Shown: positions 1 to 8,799 of the stretch, in pieces
How positions within the stretch are numbered: position 1 is the stretch's first letter
Layout of the letters: each line of letters opens with the position of its first letter
From: CAXXOK01 sp001604115
GTDB taxonomy: Bacteria; Bacillota; Clostridia; Christensenellales; Aristaeellaceae
DNA: 64,000 nt
Direction: 5' to 3'
Assembly: GCA_034928535.1 (NCBI GenBank)
Contig: JAYFOV010000011.1
Location: 1 to 64,000 of the forward strand
Made by a program: the position numbers and the translations under genes
The notes under the pieces: model-generated
The model's input: the letters and a program-made list of their open reading frames with translations, nothing else
Told to the model about the DNA's origin: nothing
The model's database searches: none

Positions 1-57
1 AACCCCCCCCCACGGCTTTTGTTGGATCGCACTGATCGGTGGCTTTGGCAAGGCGTG

Positions 58-1323
58 TCACAGATTGGACTTGTTGGGCGGCGTTGTGCTATCCTGCGCT
101 GGCGCAGCATCATTTTCCGCCATGGCGTGTTCATCAATGGGTTGCTCTGCCTCATCCCCGTCCTGTGGGCGCAGCGCAGTGCCCAAAATCCGGATATGTG
201 CCCTTCTTGGCTGTTCTTTGACGCCACGGGCAATTTCATCGGCTTCCAAAACCACTTTGAGCAAGTTCAGCAAAATGGGGCCGCCCAGCAGACCCAGCAC
301 GCCAAAGAGCTGGAAGCCAGCAAAAATCGCCACCATCGTCGCCAAAGGATAGAGCCCCAAGTTTGCACCCACAATACGCGGTTCGCTGATTTGACGGATG
401 ATGATGGTGCCCACATACACCGCCGCCAAAAAAATGCCCATGCCGTAGTTGCCCATGACAAACTGGAAGATACCCCACGGAATCAGGAACAGTCCTGCGC
501 CGATGACCGGCAGCGCATCCGCCACACCGATCAGCAGCCCGATCAGCAGCCCATACTCCACGCCCGACAGCACGAACACGAGGATGAGAAATGTGATGAT
601 GATGACCGAAACCGTCAGCTGGCTTTTGACCTGCCCAAACAGGGAACGAAACAGGTTACGCTTGAGCATTTGGCCATGCTGTTGCACATTGACAGGGAAG
701 GTGCGGCGGAAGAACGCCAGAATACGTTCCCGGTCCGCAGTCATGTAATAGGTGCCCATGATGGTGAGCACCACGCCGAGCACCATGCCGGGAATGGCGG
801 CCGTCAGCTTGACCGCGCCCCCCGTGAGCGATGCAGATAACGTGCCCGCAAAGCGGATGGCGCTCTGTCCTACGGAGGCAAGGCTGTTGTTGACCACCTC
901 CATCACGCCGGCAGGCAGAACATCCGAATACTGCTGGTAAAGCTCCTGCACTTTCGGCACCACTGTACCGCTGAGCCAACGCACGAAGTTTGGCGTGGCG
1001 TAGGCCAGGGAGACCAACTCCCGGATGAGCTGCCGCGCCGTCACAAACAGCGCAACCCCCAGCACCCCAAAGAGCAATGCCATCCCCAGGAGGGTAAGGA
1101 TGCTTCGTGATACTTTGACCCGCTTGGCATGGCTCAGGCCAAAGCGCATCAGCGGCTCCAGCAGCATCGAAAACAGCATTGCCAACAGGAAGGGCCATGT
1201 CAGCGGGGCGATCTTTACCAGCAACCATGTACCCAGCATTGTGAACATGATCAGCATTGCCTTGCGCGGCAGGCCGTTCATGCGTTGGTTCCAGCGGTTC
1301 ATTCTCTCCAAAAACGCGTTCAA
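58..1323 (-). CDS. AI-2E family / YtvI-type integral membrane protein
   Basis: The 421-residue polytopic membrane protein matches the AI-2E transporter (PF01594) family, which includes sporulation protein YtvI and various exporters. It starts with hydrophobic helices (about residues 20-65), has a long amphipathic central region, and then the helix bundle typical of the family with a GLLIGVADALPVIG segment and a C-terminal GLLGGPILLNLLKV helix. The last 50 or so residues are a hydrophilic Asp/Glu/Pro-rich cytoplasmic tail. I chose a TTG start at 1323 because GGAGGG lies six bases upstream; an ATG two codons earlier directly abuts that ribosome binding site, and longer forms have no such site. 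The transported substrate cannot be told from the sequence. It follows the L,D-transpeptidase gene, but a terminator-like hairpin separates them. Confidence 0.85.
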   Translation of the reverse strand: MNAFLERMNRWNQRMNGLPRKAMLIMFTMLGTWLLVKIAPLTWPFLLAMLFSMLLEPLMRFGLSHAKRVKVSRSILTLLGMALLFGVLGVALFVTARQLIRELVSLAYATPNFVRWLSGTVVPKVQELYQQYSDVLPAGVMEVVNNSLASVGQSAIRFAGTLSASLTGGAVKLTAAIPGMVLGVVLTIMGTYYMTADRERILAFFRRTFPVNVQQHGQMLKRNLFRSLFGQVKSQLTVSVIIITFLILVFVLSGVEYGLLIGLLIGVADALPVIGAGLFLIPWGIFQFVMGNYGMGIFLAAVYVGTIIIRQISEPRIVGANLGLYPLATMVAIFAGFQLFGVLGLLGGPILLNLLKVVLEADEIARGVKEQPRRAHIRILGTALRPQDGDEAEQPIDEHAMAENDAAPAQDSTTPPNKSNL

Positions 1324-1460
1324 AAGCATCCCTCCATGTGGCAGGCACTCGCTGCCAATATCGTTGATTATACGCCGGTACCGTCCGTTTGGAAACCGCT
1401 TGCCGCTCAATTGTCATTTTGTCCGGCTCATTGCACGCAGGTTAACCGCTGCACCAGTGG

Positions 1461-1489
1461 AAAGAAAAAGGTCGCGGCGGTAGCGCCGC
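1461..1489 (-). terminator. Rho-independent terminator of the L,D-transpeptidase gene
   Basis: Read on the minus strand, a perfect 6-bp GC stem (GCGGCG/CGCCGC, four-base loop) is followed by GACC and a T-rich run. It lies 70 bases past the stop of the L,D-transpeptidase gene and upstream of the AI-2E gene. Confidence 0.6.
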
Positions 1490-1556
1490 AACCCTTGGCT
1501 CCCGCTTTGATCGTAGCATGCCACGGATTGGCTCATGCCCGCGCCCAGCGGTTCGG

Positions 1557-2828
1557 TTATGGATTGTCTGTATTGCGGATGATGGTGATCTCCACATCCG
1601 CATCGCTGGCGGCAGCCGTGGCAGCGGTTGCTTCCGGCGTGATGGTTTCCTCTATGTGCGCCAGGCTGGATTGCGGCACAACATCGGTGCTGGCTGCATC
1701 TGCTGCGGACGCCTGGGCATCCAGCTCCGCCTGAGTCACCGCGCCCCGCGCCAGGTTTTCCTGATCGATCACCTGCTTGCGCTTGACCGGGGTGCACCCG
1801 GGGCAAGGTTCCAGCTTGGCAAAGTCACCGGTATCCAACTCCCCATAGGTAAAAGCAGTCAACGGGTAGTACTTTGCTTTGACGGTGCTGCACTCCGCTG
1901 TGGAATGGTAGTATTTTCCGCCATCCGGATTGTAGAACAGTTGCGTATCGTCCGCAGGGTAGGGCAACTTTCGGCCGCCGTCATCCCAGATCAGGACTTT
2001 GGTCATCCGCTTAAGGTTGTCCCACAGCCATTTCTGGTTCACGCCGTCCGTGTTGCTTAGCCGCTGCACGCGAATGCAGCCATGGCTTGCTTTTTGCCCC
2101 AACTGGGATTCCCATGTGCTGTAACGCTTGGTGCCATCCGCCAGGATGTTGTGGGGCACTTCGTGGATCAAATCGCCATTGTTAAAGCGTATGGCCATAT
2201 CGCAGTACATGCCTTCGCTGTCAAAGCCGCCCACCCAACTGCTGAGCAAATACTCCCCCGCAGAAGTCTCGTTGTAGGGTTGCTCGTCATTGGGCACGCC
2301 TGTGGAAACCGCCAGCGTTGAATACAGGGCGCCATCCACAAAAATATACATGCGCTGCGTCAGCTTGTCGATAATCAGCCCGTACTTGTTGTTGGGCGTG
2401 ACGGTTTTAAGCAGCTTGGTCTTGACATAGCCTTGCATCAAACGGTTATAGTCATCGATCGCCTCAATGAGCGTCCAGCCGTCCTCGTCCTGGCCAAGCA
2501 CATGCACAGCCGCCGTAGAGCCTGCCACCACGCCGCCCAGTTTGTCTTTGTTCACGCGCTCGCCGCCTGGCTCTTTGAGCAAGGCTACGGTCGTGTTCTC
2601 GGCCACATCCAGTACGGTGATGGGTTTCATGAGCAAGTCCCAGCAGGCCTTCGTGTCGGTAATGTCATAGGCAAAATCGTCTCCAAACCACGCGGCGCCG
2701 GTTTCAAAACCATCCATCCACTGCGCAACGGTCTTGGCGGATGCGCCGTCCACCGCCGCTATGCCCATCAGTAGTGTCATTGCCAGCACCAGTGCCAGCA
2801 AGCGATATCCTTTTTGTATCCTTTTCAT
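1557..2828 (-). CDS. Secreted L,D-transpeptidase (YkuD) with C-terminal Cys-rich domain
   Basis: A 423-residue exported protein predicted to cross-link or modify peptidoglycan. Residues 1-31 are a signal peptide (KR-rich start, LLALVLAMTLLMGIAA core). Residues about 75-140 look like an SH3-type wall-binding domain. Residues about 148-281 are the YkuD catalytic domain with an IHEVP segment and the catalytic SHGCIR motif (Cys251). After it comes a small domain with YYHSTAEC near 306-313 and a CPGC pair at 342-345, resembling the short YYHxxxxC...CxxC modules found at the end of some clostridial cell-wall proteins. A region rich in Ala/Thr follows. The start ATG at 2828 has GGAGGCACCC in front; the alternative seven codons upstream has none. 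The YkuD assignment is secure; the role of the tail domain is unknown. Confidence 0.92.
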   Translation of the reverse strand: MKRIQKGYRLLALVLAMTLLMGIAAVDGASAKTVAQWMDGFETGAAWFGDDFAYDITDTKACWDLLMKPITVLDVAENTTVALLKEPGGERVNKDKLGGVVAGSTAAVHVLGQDEDGWTLIEAIDDYNRLMQGYVKTKLLKTVTPNNKYGLIIDKLTQRMYIFVDGALYSTLAVSTGVPNDEQPYNETSAGEYLLSSWVGGFDSEGMYCDMAIRFNNGDLIHEVPHNILADGTKRYSTWESQLGQKASHGCIRVQRLSNTDGVNQKWLWDNLKRMTKVLIWDDGGRKLPYPADDTQLFYNPDGGKYYHSTAECSTVKAKYYPLTAFTYGELDTGDFAKLEPCPGCTPVKRKQVIDQENLARGAVTQAELDAQASAADAASTDVVPQSSLAHIEETITPEATAATAAASDADVEITIIRNTDNP

Positions 2829-2931
2829 GGGTGCCTCCTTGCCGCACACGCTCGAAAATGCGGGCGGCGAGTCTGCCGCCGGGCCCAGCCCGGCGGGCTT
2901 CAGCCAAACCGAAAACCGTGTCGGGTTTCCC

Positions 2932-4617
2932 TTACTGCGCGGTTTGTTTGTCCTTCTCGCGCAGTTCGACCCGGCGGATCTTGCCGCTGATGGTCTTGGG
3001 CAACTCCGTCACAAACTCGATGATACGCGGATATTTGTAGGGTGCGGTGATGCGCTTAACGTGCTCCTGCAGTTCCGTCTTGAGCGCATCCGTGCCCACA
3101 TAGCCGGGTTTGAGCACGATGGTGGCTTTGACCACCTGACCGCGCAGCGTGTCCGGCGCAGCCGTGATGGCAGTTTCCAACACTGCCGGGTGCTCCAGCA
3201 AGGCGCTTTCCACCTCAAAGGGACCAATGCGGTAGCCGCTGGACTTGATCACATCATCCGAGCGCCCCACATACCAATAATAACCCCACTCGTCCCGCCA
3301 CGCCGTGTCGCCCGTATGGTAAATACCCCCGTCCCACACCGTTTTGGTGAGCTCCGGGTTTTGGTAGTACCCTGCAAACATGCCGATGGGGGTTTCTCCT
3401 TCCCGAGTGCGTACGACAATCTCGCCGGTCACGCCCGCCGGGCAGGAGTTTCCCTCCTCGTCAATGATGTCCACATCAAAAATGGGGCTGGGCTTGCCCA
3501 TGCTGCCGGGGCATACCTTCATGAATGGGAAGGTAGCCAGCGTAACCACCAGCTCCGTTTGCCCAAAAGCCTCCAGCAGGTTGATGCCCGTGCGCTTGAC
3601 CCACTCGGCCGCCATATCTGGGTTGAGCGGCTCGCCCGCCACAGCACAGTGTTTGAGTGCGGAAAGGTCGTAGTTTGCAAAATCTTCCTGAAGGATGTAG
3701 CGGTACATGGTTGGCGGTGCGCAGAAGCTGGTCACGTGATGTTCGCTCATCTTGCGCAGCACATCCTTGGCAGTGAAACGCTCAAAGTCAAATACAAATA
3801 CCGCGCTGCCCGTGAACCACTGCCCATACAGCTTGCCCCACACGCTCTTGGCCCAGCCTGTATCGCTGATGGTGAAATGCAGCCCGCCATCAATGTTTTG
3901 CTGCCAGTACAGTGCTGTCACGATGTGCCCCAGCGGGTAATAATAGTCATGCGTGACCATCTTGGGCATCCCCGTGGTGCCGCTGGTAAAATAGAGCAAC
4001 ATGGTATCATGATTGGCGGGATATTGATGGCCGACCGGCTTTTGCCACACGGCGGACATGCGGGGCATCTGGTTGGCATAGCTTACAAAACCCTCGTGCT
4101 CCCCACGCAGCACCAGCAGTGCGGAAAAACCATCGCACTTTTCCTGCGCGGTACGCGCCGCCTTGAGCAAGGCTTCATCCTTATCGGTGATGATGGCGCC
4201 CTTGATGCCTGCGGCATTGACACGGTATACAATGTCCTTTTCGGTCAGCAAGTGTGTTGCGGGGACGGCGATGGCGCCAATTTTGTGCAACGCCATGATC
4301 ACAGGCCAAAACTGGAGGTGCCGCCGCAGGATCACCATCACCCTGTCCCCTTTGGTGATGCCAAGGCTGGTAAAGAGATTAGCGGCGCGGTCACTTTCCT
4401 CTTTGAGCTCGCCAAACGTATAGCGGATGCATGCGTCCGTATCGTCCGTCCACAGCACCGCCGTGCGCTCCGGCTCCTCCATGGCGATGCGATCCGCCAC
4501 GTCATAGGCAAAATTGAAGCTCGCGGGACGTTTGAGGCGAAAACGCTTGTTAAAATCATCATACGTTGCATAGTCCACCGGACAATCCAAATAGTCCAGG
4601 TAAAGCGGTTTCATCAT
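2932..4617 (-). CDS. AMP-forming acyl-CoA synthetase (AMP-binding, ACSM-like)
   Basis: This 561-residue enzyme of the ANL superfamily activates a carboxylic acid to acyl-AMP and then acyl-CoA. Visible signatures are the phosphate-binding loop YFTSGTTGMPK, the A5-type AFGQTE motif, YHTGDTAW, the hinge region GYRIGPFEVES and the catalytic lysine in TISGKIRR near the C-terminus. It resembles the medium-chain/aryl acid (ACSM) branch, but the acid cannot be fixed from sequence. The ATG at 4617 overlaps the stop of the upstream XRE-cupin gene by four bases (ATGA), so the two are almost certainly co-transcribed and translationally coupled. A second ATG immediately follows and could also be used. The arrangement suggests that the regulator senses the acid or its CoA ester. 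Confidence 0.9.
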   Translation of the reverse strand: MMKPLYLDYLDCPVDYATYDDFNKRFRLKRPASFNFAYDVADRIAMEEPERTAVLWTDDTDACIRYTFGELKEESDRAANLFTSLGITKGDRVMVILRRHLQFWPVIMALHKIGAIAVPATHLLTEKDIVYRVNAAGIKGAIITDKDEALLKAARTAQEKCDGFSALLVLRGEHEGFVSYANQMPRMSAVWQKPVGHQYPANHDTMLLYFTSGTTGMPKMVTHDYYYPLGHIVTALYWQQNIDGGLHFTISDTGWAKSVWGKLYGQWFTGSAVFVFDFERFTAKDVLRKMSEHHVTSFCAPPTMYRYILQEDFANYDLSALKHCAVAGEPLNPDMAAEWVKRTGINLLEAFGQTELVVTLATFPFMKVCPGSMGKPSPIFDVDIIDEEGNSCPAGVTGEIVVRTREGETPIGMFAGYYQNPELTKTVWDGGIYHTGDTAWRDEWGYYWYVGRSDDVIKSSGYRIGPFEVESALLEHPAVLETAITAAPDTLRGQVVKATIVLKPGYVGTDALKTELQEHVKRITAPYKYPRIIEFVTELPKTISGKIRRVELREKDKQTAQ

Positions 4618-5192
4618 GCCTTTGCGCCCTCCTTGACCACCACGGCGATAAATCGGCAATCGCCTTGCGGCGCATACATGACATGTGGCAGCGCGCTGTT
4701 GTAGTAAATGCTGTCTCCAGCTTTCAGGTACAGCTCGTTGCCGCCCAGCACGATTTTCAGCGTGCCTTCCAGCACATAGTCAAATTCTTGCCCTTCATGG
4801 CTGTGCGCCTGTTTTTCCGTCGTTGGCGAATCCTGCCCGACAGTCACAATAAAAGGCTCTGCAAGCTTGTCCCGGAAGTTATAGGCCAAATGGTGATATA
4901 CGTACTGCTCCCTGCGGTTGAACTTGAGCCCCTGCCCGGCGCGCGTGAGCACATACCCTTGCAGCTTGGGGCTTTCGCCGGTCAGCAGATCGCTGATATC
5001 CACGCCCAGCGCATCGGCAATGTTAAACAAATGGGAAAAGCTGAAGTCACGGGTGCCCGTTTCATACGCCTCATATTCCGCCAGGCTGATGCCGGTCTTC
5101 TCTGCGACCTGCGCGGCGCTTAGCCCCGCGATATCACGCAGATCCCGGATGCGCAGCGCGATCAAACCCAATTGCTGTTCATTGCTTGCCAC
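4614..5192 (-). CDS. XRE-family regulator with C-terminal cupin domain
   Basis: A 192-residue DNA-binding regulator. Residues about 8-62 form an HTH_3/XRE domain (LRIRDLRDIAGLSAAQVAEKT through ALGVDISDLL), and residues about 110-188 form a cupin_2 barrel with HSHEGQEFDYVLEG and a downstream PHVMYAPQG, the usual metal/ligand pocket. The GTG start at 5192 has GGAGG ten bases upstream; no better start is visible. It overlaps the acyl-CoA synthetase start and has its own promoter. XRE-cupin proteins often control neighbouring metabolic genes, so it likely regulates its own operon, and possibly the divergent UDP-sugar operon. Confidence 0.9.
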   Translation of the reverse strand: MASNEQQLGLIALRIRDLRDIAGLSAAQVAEKTGISLAEYEAYETGTRDFSFSHLFNIADALGVDISDLLTGESPKLQGYVLTRAGQGLKFNRREQYVYHHLAYNFRDKLAEPFIVTVGQDSPTTEKQAHSHEGQEFDYVLEGTLKIVLGGNELYLKAGDSIYYNSALPHVMYAPQGDCRFIAVVVKEGAKA

Positions 5193-5248
5193 GTTTGGGG
5201 TCCCTCCTTGTGTTTCCGCGGCGTTTTCGCGGCGGCCAACGTACAGGT

Positions 5249-5278
5249 AGGATACCATGCAAACCCAGCAGCTGTCAA
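5249..5278 (-). promoter_or_regulatory. Sigma-A type promoter of the XRE-cupin / acyl-CoA synthetase operon
   Basis: On the minus strand a perfect TTGACA (5273-5278) is followed after 18 bases by TATCCT (5249-5254). The predicted start is about 50 bases before the GTG of the regulator gene. The region 5193-5546 holds no gene, only this promoter and the divergent one at 5411-5440. Confidence 0.7.
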
Positions 5279-5410
5279 GTTTTTGCCCTGTTTCGGCTGC
5301 ATTGCGCCCAACCACAAAAGACGGTTGCGCCAGCAGGTGCCTTCCCTTTTTACGACCTCACGCGCCGCGCGGCCTATCCGGACTTGCCCTGCCCGTCGCG
5401 CCCTTTTGGA

Positions 5411-5440
5411 TTGACAGGTTTGCCTTGGGTGCAGTATCAT
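5411..5440 (+). promoter_or_regulatory. Sigma-A type promoter of the UDP-sugar operon
   Basis: TTGACA at 5411-5416, an 18-base spacer and TATCAT at 5435-5440. The expected start near 5447 gives a leader of about 100 bases before the dehydrogenase ATG; I see no strong riboswitch-like structure in it. Confidence 0.7.
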
Positions 5441-5546
5441 ATATTGGTTCAAATCGCAGATGCGCTTTTATGTTAGGCGTCCATCCATGGTGGCGATTTC
5501 CGTTTGCGCGGGCGTGTCCGGCAAACCTGTAAAGGAGAATGTGTCT

Positions 5547-6854
5547 ATGTCTGTTCTCAAGCAAAAGATCAAGGATCGCTCTGTGACGCTGGGCGTTGTG
5601 GGGTTGGGTTATGTTGGGCTGCCCCTTGCGGTGGAAAAGGCAAAAGCCGGGTTTTACGTGATCGGCTTTGATATACAGGAAGAAAAAGTGAACATGGTCA
5701 ATCAAGGCATCAACTATATTGGGGATGTCGTGACCCATGATTTGGAGGAGATCGTTAGCAGCGGTCACCTGAAAGCCACCAGCGATTTTGCCGCCGTCGC
5801 CAGCTGCGATTGCGTATGCATCGCTGTGCCCACTCCGCTGGATGAGCACCAGCAGCCCGATATCAGCTATGTGCGCTCCTCCGCCGAGAGCATCACGCCT
5901 TACATGCATCGGGATATGCTCATCGTACTGGAATCCACCACCTATCCCGGCACCACTGAGGAGCTGCTGCGCCCAATTCTGGAGCAAAGCGGCCTGAAGT
6001 GCGGGGTAGATTTCTTCCTTGCATTTTCGCCTGAGCGTGTGGATCCTGGCAATGCAGTCTACAAAACCCGCAACACGCCCAAAGTGGTGGGCGGTATGAC
6101 GCCAGAGTGCACGGACATCGCCGCCACGCTCTATGAAGCAGTGCTGGAAGCGCCGGTGCACCGCGTGTCCTCCCCGGCTGTGGCGGAAATGGAAAAAATC
6201 CTGGAAAATACGTACCGCAATGTGAACATCGGGCTCATCAATGAACTGGCCATCCTGTGCGACCGGATGGGCATCAATATCTGGGAAGTGATTGACGCCG
6301 CCAAATCCAAGCCCTACGGATTTCAGGCGTTTTACCCCGGTCCCGGGCTGGGTGGGCACTGCATCCCGCTGGATCCCTACTACCTGAGCTGGAAGGCCCG
6401 CGAGTTCGGCTTTCACACCTCCATGATCGAATCCAGCATGATCATCAATGACCGCATGCCGGAGTATTGCTGTCAGCGTGCCATGCGCGCCCTCAACGAG
6501 CAAAAGAAGGCCATGAACGGCTCCAGCATCCTGGTGCTTGGCGTTGCCTACAAGCAGGATATTGATGATTTCCGCGAAAGCCCCGCCCTGCGTGTGATTG
6601 AGTGCCTCAAAGGGCAAGGTGCTAATGTGAAGTATTATGATCCCTACATCCGCACCTACCGTTATGAGGGGCAGACGGTCGATGGGTTGGCCACACTGAC
6701 CGCGGATGTGTTGGAACAAAGCGACCTGGTCATTGTGACCACGGCGCATACCAATGTGGATTACGACTTTGTGGCCGAGCATGCCCGCCTGATCTTTGAT
6801 ACCAAAAACGCCATGAAAAACGTAAACAAACGGGAGAACATTCGCCTGTTGTAA
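5547..6854 (+). CDS. wbpA: UDP-N-acetylglucosamine 6-dehydrogenase (WbpA-like)
   Basis: A 435-residue UDP-sugar dehydrogenase that oxidises the C6 hydroxyl of a UDP-hexose (probably UDP-GlcNAc to UDP-GlcNAcA) with two NAD+. The N-terminal Rossmann motif GLGYVGLPLA, the central PGPGLGGHCIPLDP segment with catalytic Cys272, and the C-terminal UDP-binding domain (LVLGVAYKQDIDDFRESPAL) are all present, and the length is typical. The ATG at 5547 is chosen because AAAGGAG lies just upstream. WbpA rather than UDP-glucose dehydrogenase is favoured by the next two genes, which match the WbpB and WbpD steps of diacetamido-glucuronate synthesis. Confidence 0.88.
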   Translation: MSVLKQKIKDRSVTLGVVGLGYVGLPLAVEKAKAGFYVIGFDIQEEKVNMVNQGINYIGDVVTHDLEEIVSSGHLKATSDFAAVASCDCVCIAVPTPLDEHQQPDISYVRSSAESITPYMHRDMLIVLESTTYPGTTEELLRPILEQSGLKCGVDFFLAFSPERVDPGNAVYKTRNTPKVVGGMTPECTDIAATLYEAVLEAPVHRVSSPAVAEMEKILENTYRNVNIGLINELAILCDRMGINIWEVIDAAKSKPYGFQAFYPGPGLGGHCIPLDPYYLSWKAREFGFHTSMIESSMIINDRMPEYCCQRAMRALNEQKKAMNGSSILVLGVAYKQDIDDFRESPALRVIECLKGQGANVKYYDPYIRTYRYEGQTVDGLATLTADVLEQSDLVIVTTAHTNVDYDFVAEHARLIFDTKNAMKNVNKRENIRLL

Positions 6855-6871
6855 GGAGGGACTCATCCCTG

Positions 6872-7969
6872 ATGACCCGGAAAATTCGTTACGCGCTGAT
6901 CGGTTGCGGCCGCATCGCACCCAACCATGTGGCAGCTGCCAACAAAAATGGAGCGACGCTGGAATTTTGCGCCGTATGCGATACCGACCCCGGGCACATG
7001 GAGGCCGTGCTCAGTCCCCTGACCGAGCGGGAACGTGCCAAGATCAAACGGTACACGGACTACCCAACCATGCTGCGCGAGGTGCAGCCGGAGCTGGTGG
7101 CCATCGCCACAGAAAGCGGCAAGCATGCAGCCATCGGCATGGATTGCATTGCCGCCGGAGCTAGCCTGATTATCGAAAAACCTCTTGCGTTGAGCATCGG
7201 GGATGCCCGCGCGCTCATTGAAGCGGCACGGGTAAAGGGCGTCAAGCTGTGCGCCTGCCACCAAAACCGTTTCAATAAATCCATCCAGAAAATCCGGACA
7301 GCGGTGGACGAGCACCGCTTCGGCCGCATGCTGCACGGCGCCGCCCATATCCGCTGGAACCGCGGCAGGGAGTATTACGCGCAAGCCCCCTGGCGCGGCA
7401 CCTGGGCGCAGGATGGCGGCGCGCTGATGAACCAATGCATCCACAATATCGACCTGCTCCGCTGGATGATGGGCGACGCTGTGGATGAAGTGATGGCCTA
7501 TACCGATAACCTTCAGCATGATTACATCGAGGCGGAAGACCTCGGCATGGCGCTGGTGCGCTTTTCCAATGGTGCCTATGGTATCATCGAGGGTACGACC
7601 AACATCTTCCCGCACAATTTGGAAGAAACCCTCTATCTCTTTGGCGAAAACGGCACGGTCAAGGCTGGCGGCAAAAGTGTGAATATCATTGAAGAATGGG
7701 ACTTCCGCGATGGTCGCGGCGACCCCGCCACCATTAAAATGGAATTTGGCGAAACGCCGCCCAATGTGTACGGTTTCGGTCACACGCCCCTGTATGCCGA
7801 TGTGGTGGATGCCATCATCCATGACCGTGAGCCGTATGTGAACGGTGAAGCCGGCTTGCGCGCGCTGGAGCTGGTGCTGGCCATTTACCGGAGCGCCGCC
7901 ACCCATGCGCCTGTCAAATTGCCGCTGCAAGACTGCGCTACCCTGGACTTTTGCGGGAGGTTCCAATGA
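6872..7969 (+). CDS. wbpB: Gfo/Idh/MocA oxidoreductase (WbpB/WlbA-like 3-dehydrogenase)
   Basis: A 365-residue NAD(P)-dependent oxidoreductase expected to oxidise C3 of UDP-GlcNAcA. The N-terminal Rossmann fold shows ALIGCGRIAPNH, followed by the family EKPLALS motif and a CACHQNRFN segment typical of WlbA/WbpB proteins; the C-terminal half is the GFO_IDH_MocA_C beta-sheet domain. It begins 17 bases after wbpA with an AAGGAGGG ribosome binding site, and its stop overlaps the start of the acetyltransferase by four bases. Substrate identity is inferred from operon context. Confidence 0.87.
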   Translation: MTRKIRYALIGCGRIAPNHVAAANKNGATLEFCAVCDTDPGHMEAVLSPLTERERAKIKRYTDYPTMLREVQPELVAIATESGKHAAIGMDCIAAGASLIIEKPLALSIGDARALIEAARVKGVKLCACHQNRFNKSIQKIRTAVDEHRFGRMLHGAAHIRWNRGREYYAQAPWRGTWAQDGGALMNQCIHNIDLLRWMMGDAVDEVMAYTDNLQHDYIEAEDLGMALVRFSNGAYGIIEGTTNIFPHNLEETLYLFGENGTVKAGGKSVNIIEEWDFRDGRGDPATIKMEFGETPPNVYGFGHTPLYADVVDAIIHDREPYVNGEAGLRALELVLAIYRSAATHAPVKLPLQDCATLDFCGRFQ

Positions 7970-8529
7970 TTGGCATCCACCCTACCGCCATTGTGGATGA
8001 AGGCGCACAGATCGGGGAAGGAACCCGTATCTGGCATTTTTGCCATGTATGCGGCAGCGCAAAGATCGGCCAAGGCTGCTCGCTGGGGCAGAATGTGTTC
8101 ATTGGTGAGCGAGTACGCATCGGGGATGAGTGCAAGCTGCAAAATAATGTGAGCATTTATGAGGGCGTCACGTTGGAGGCCGGCGTGTTTTGCGGTCCCA
8201 GCGCCGTTTTCACCAATGATTTGACGCCCCGCGCGCGCTATCCAAAAGGACACGAAAATTTTGTGCGCACATTGGTGCGGGAAGGCGCAAGCATCGGCGC
8301 GAACGCAACCATCGTGTGCGGCCATACCATCGGCAAAAATGCCATGATCGGCGCGGGTGCGGTGGTCACTGCGGATGTGCCCGATCATGCGCTGATGCTG
8401 GGCATCCCGGCACGGCAAGCGGGTTATGTGTGCACATGCGGCCAGCGTTTGCAGGAGGGGATGACCTGCACAGCCTGCGGACGTCAGTTCAGGGCAACCG
8501 GATCCGGACTATGTGAAGTCGGTTCGTGA
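7966..8529 (+). CDS. wbpD: Hexapeptide-repeat N-acetyltransferase (WbpD/WlbB-like)
   Basis: A 187-residue left-handed beta-helix acyltransferase. Hexapeptide repeats start at IGIHPTAIVDEGAQIG and run through about residue 145, including GANATIVCGHTIGKNAMIGAGAVV, as in WbpD, which acetylates the 3-amino group of UDP-3-amino-GlcNAcA. The C-terminal 35 residues hold four cysteines in two CxC/CxxC pairs (CTC and CTAC), a small zinc-ribbon-like tail seen in some Firmicute relatives. The ATG at 7966 has GGGAGG upstream and overlaps the wbpB stop (ATGA). The PLP aminotransferase (WbpE) that should make its amine substrate is not in this operon. Confidence 0.87.
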   Translation: MIGIHPTAIVDEGAQIGEGTRIWHFCHVCGSAKIGQGCSLGQNVFIGERVRIGDECKLQNNVSIYEGVTLEAGVFCGPSAVFTNDLTPRARYPKGHENFVRTLVREGASIGANATIVCGHTIGKNAMIGAGAVVTADVPDHALMLGIPARQAGYVCTCGQRLQEGMTCTACGRQFRATGSGLCEVGS

Positions 8530-8631
8530 TTTCTGCCGTACATCCTGTTTCTGCATTTTGATCAACAACAGACCTATCGACGCCGTTTCGCGGCGCATCG
8601 GCAATGCAGGCTTCGGGCTATCGGCAAGCCC

Positions 8632-8668
8632 AAAACGACCTCTCGCCCATTGGGAGAGGTCGTTTTTT
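8632..8668 (+). terminator. Strong Rho-independent terminator after the UDP-sugar operon
   Basis: An 11-bp perfect stem (AACGACCTCTC / GAGAGGTCGTT) is followed by a T run, with an A run on the left that lets it also work for the convergent holA transcript. It ends the operon about 100 bases past the acetyltransferase stop. Confidence 0.9.
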
Positions 8669-8799
8669 GTATATACGGTTCTGCAGCATGCCTGCTTCCA
8701 AGATGGATCTGCTCAGGGCGCAAGGCAATGGCATCGCTTTGGCTGTCAGGTGCGCCGGATGCACCCTTGAGCGCTATCGTGTGTGCAGGGCTACGGCGT

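Noticed and set aside
3..11. Run of nine C bases at the left edge
   Set aside because: Short homopolymer without visible context; could be chance, phase variation or sequencing artefact.
2876..2896. Perfect CCGCCGGGC/GCCCGGCGG hairpin between the acyl-CoA synthetase and L,D-transpeptidase genes as a terminator
   Set aside because: No T run on either side; kept out of the feature list because its role is not supported.
2734..4704. 656-codon open frame on the plus strand opposite the acyl-CoA synthetase gene
   Set aside because: It is antisense to a gene with complete ANL-family motifs, has no ribosome binding site and a His/Arg-rich composition typical of antisense frames in GC-rich DNA.
5358..6920. 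520-codon minus-strand frame opposite wbpA
   Set aside because: Antisense shadow of a clearly real dehydrogenase; starts within wbpB and encodes no recognisable domain.
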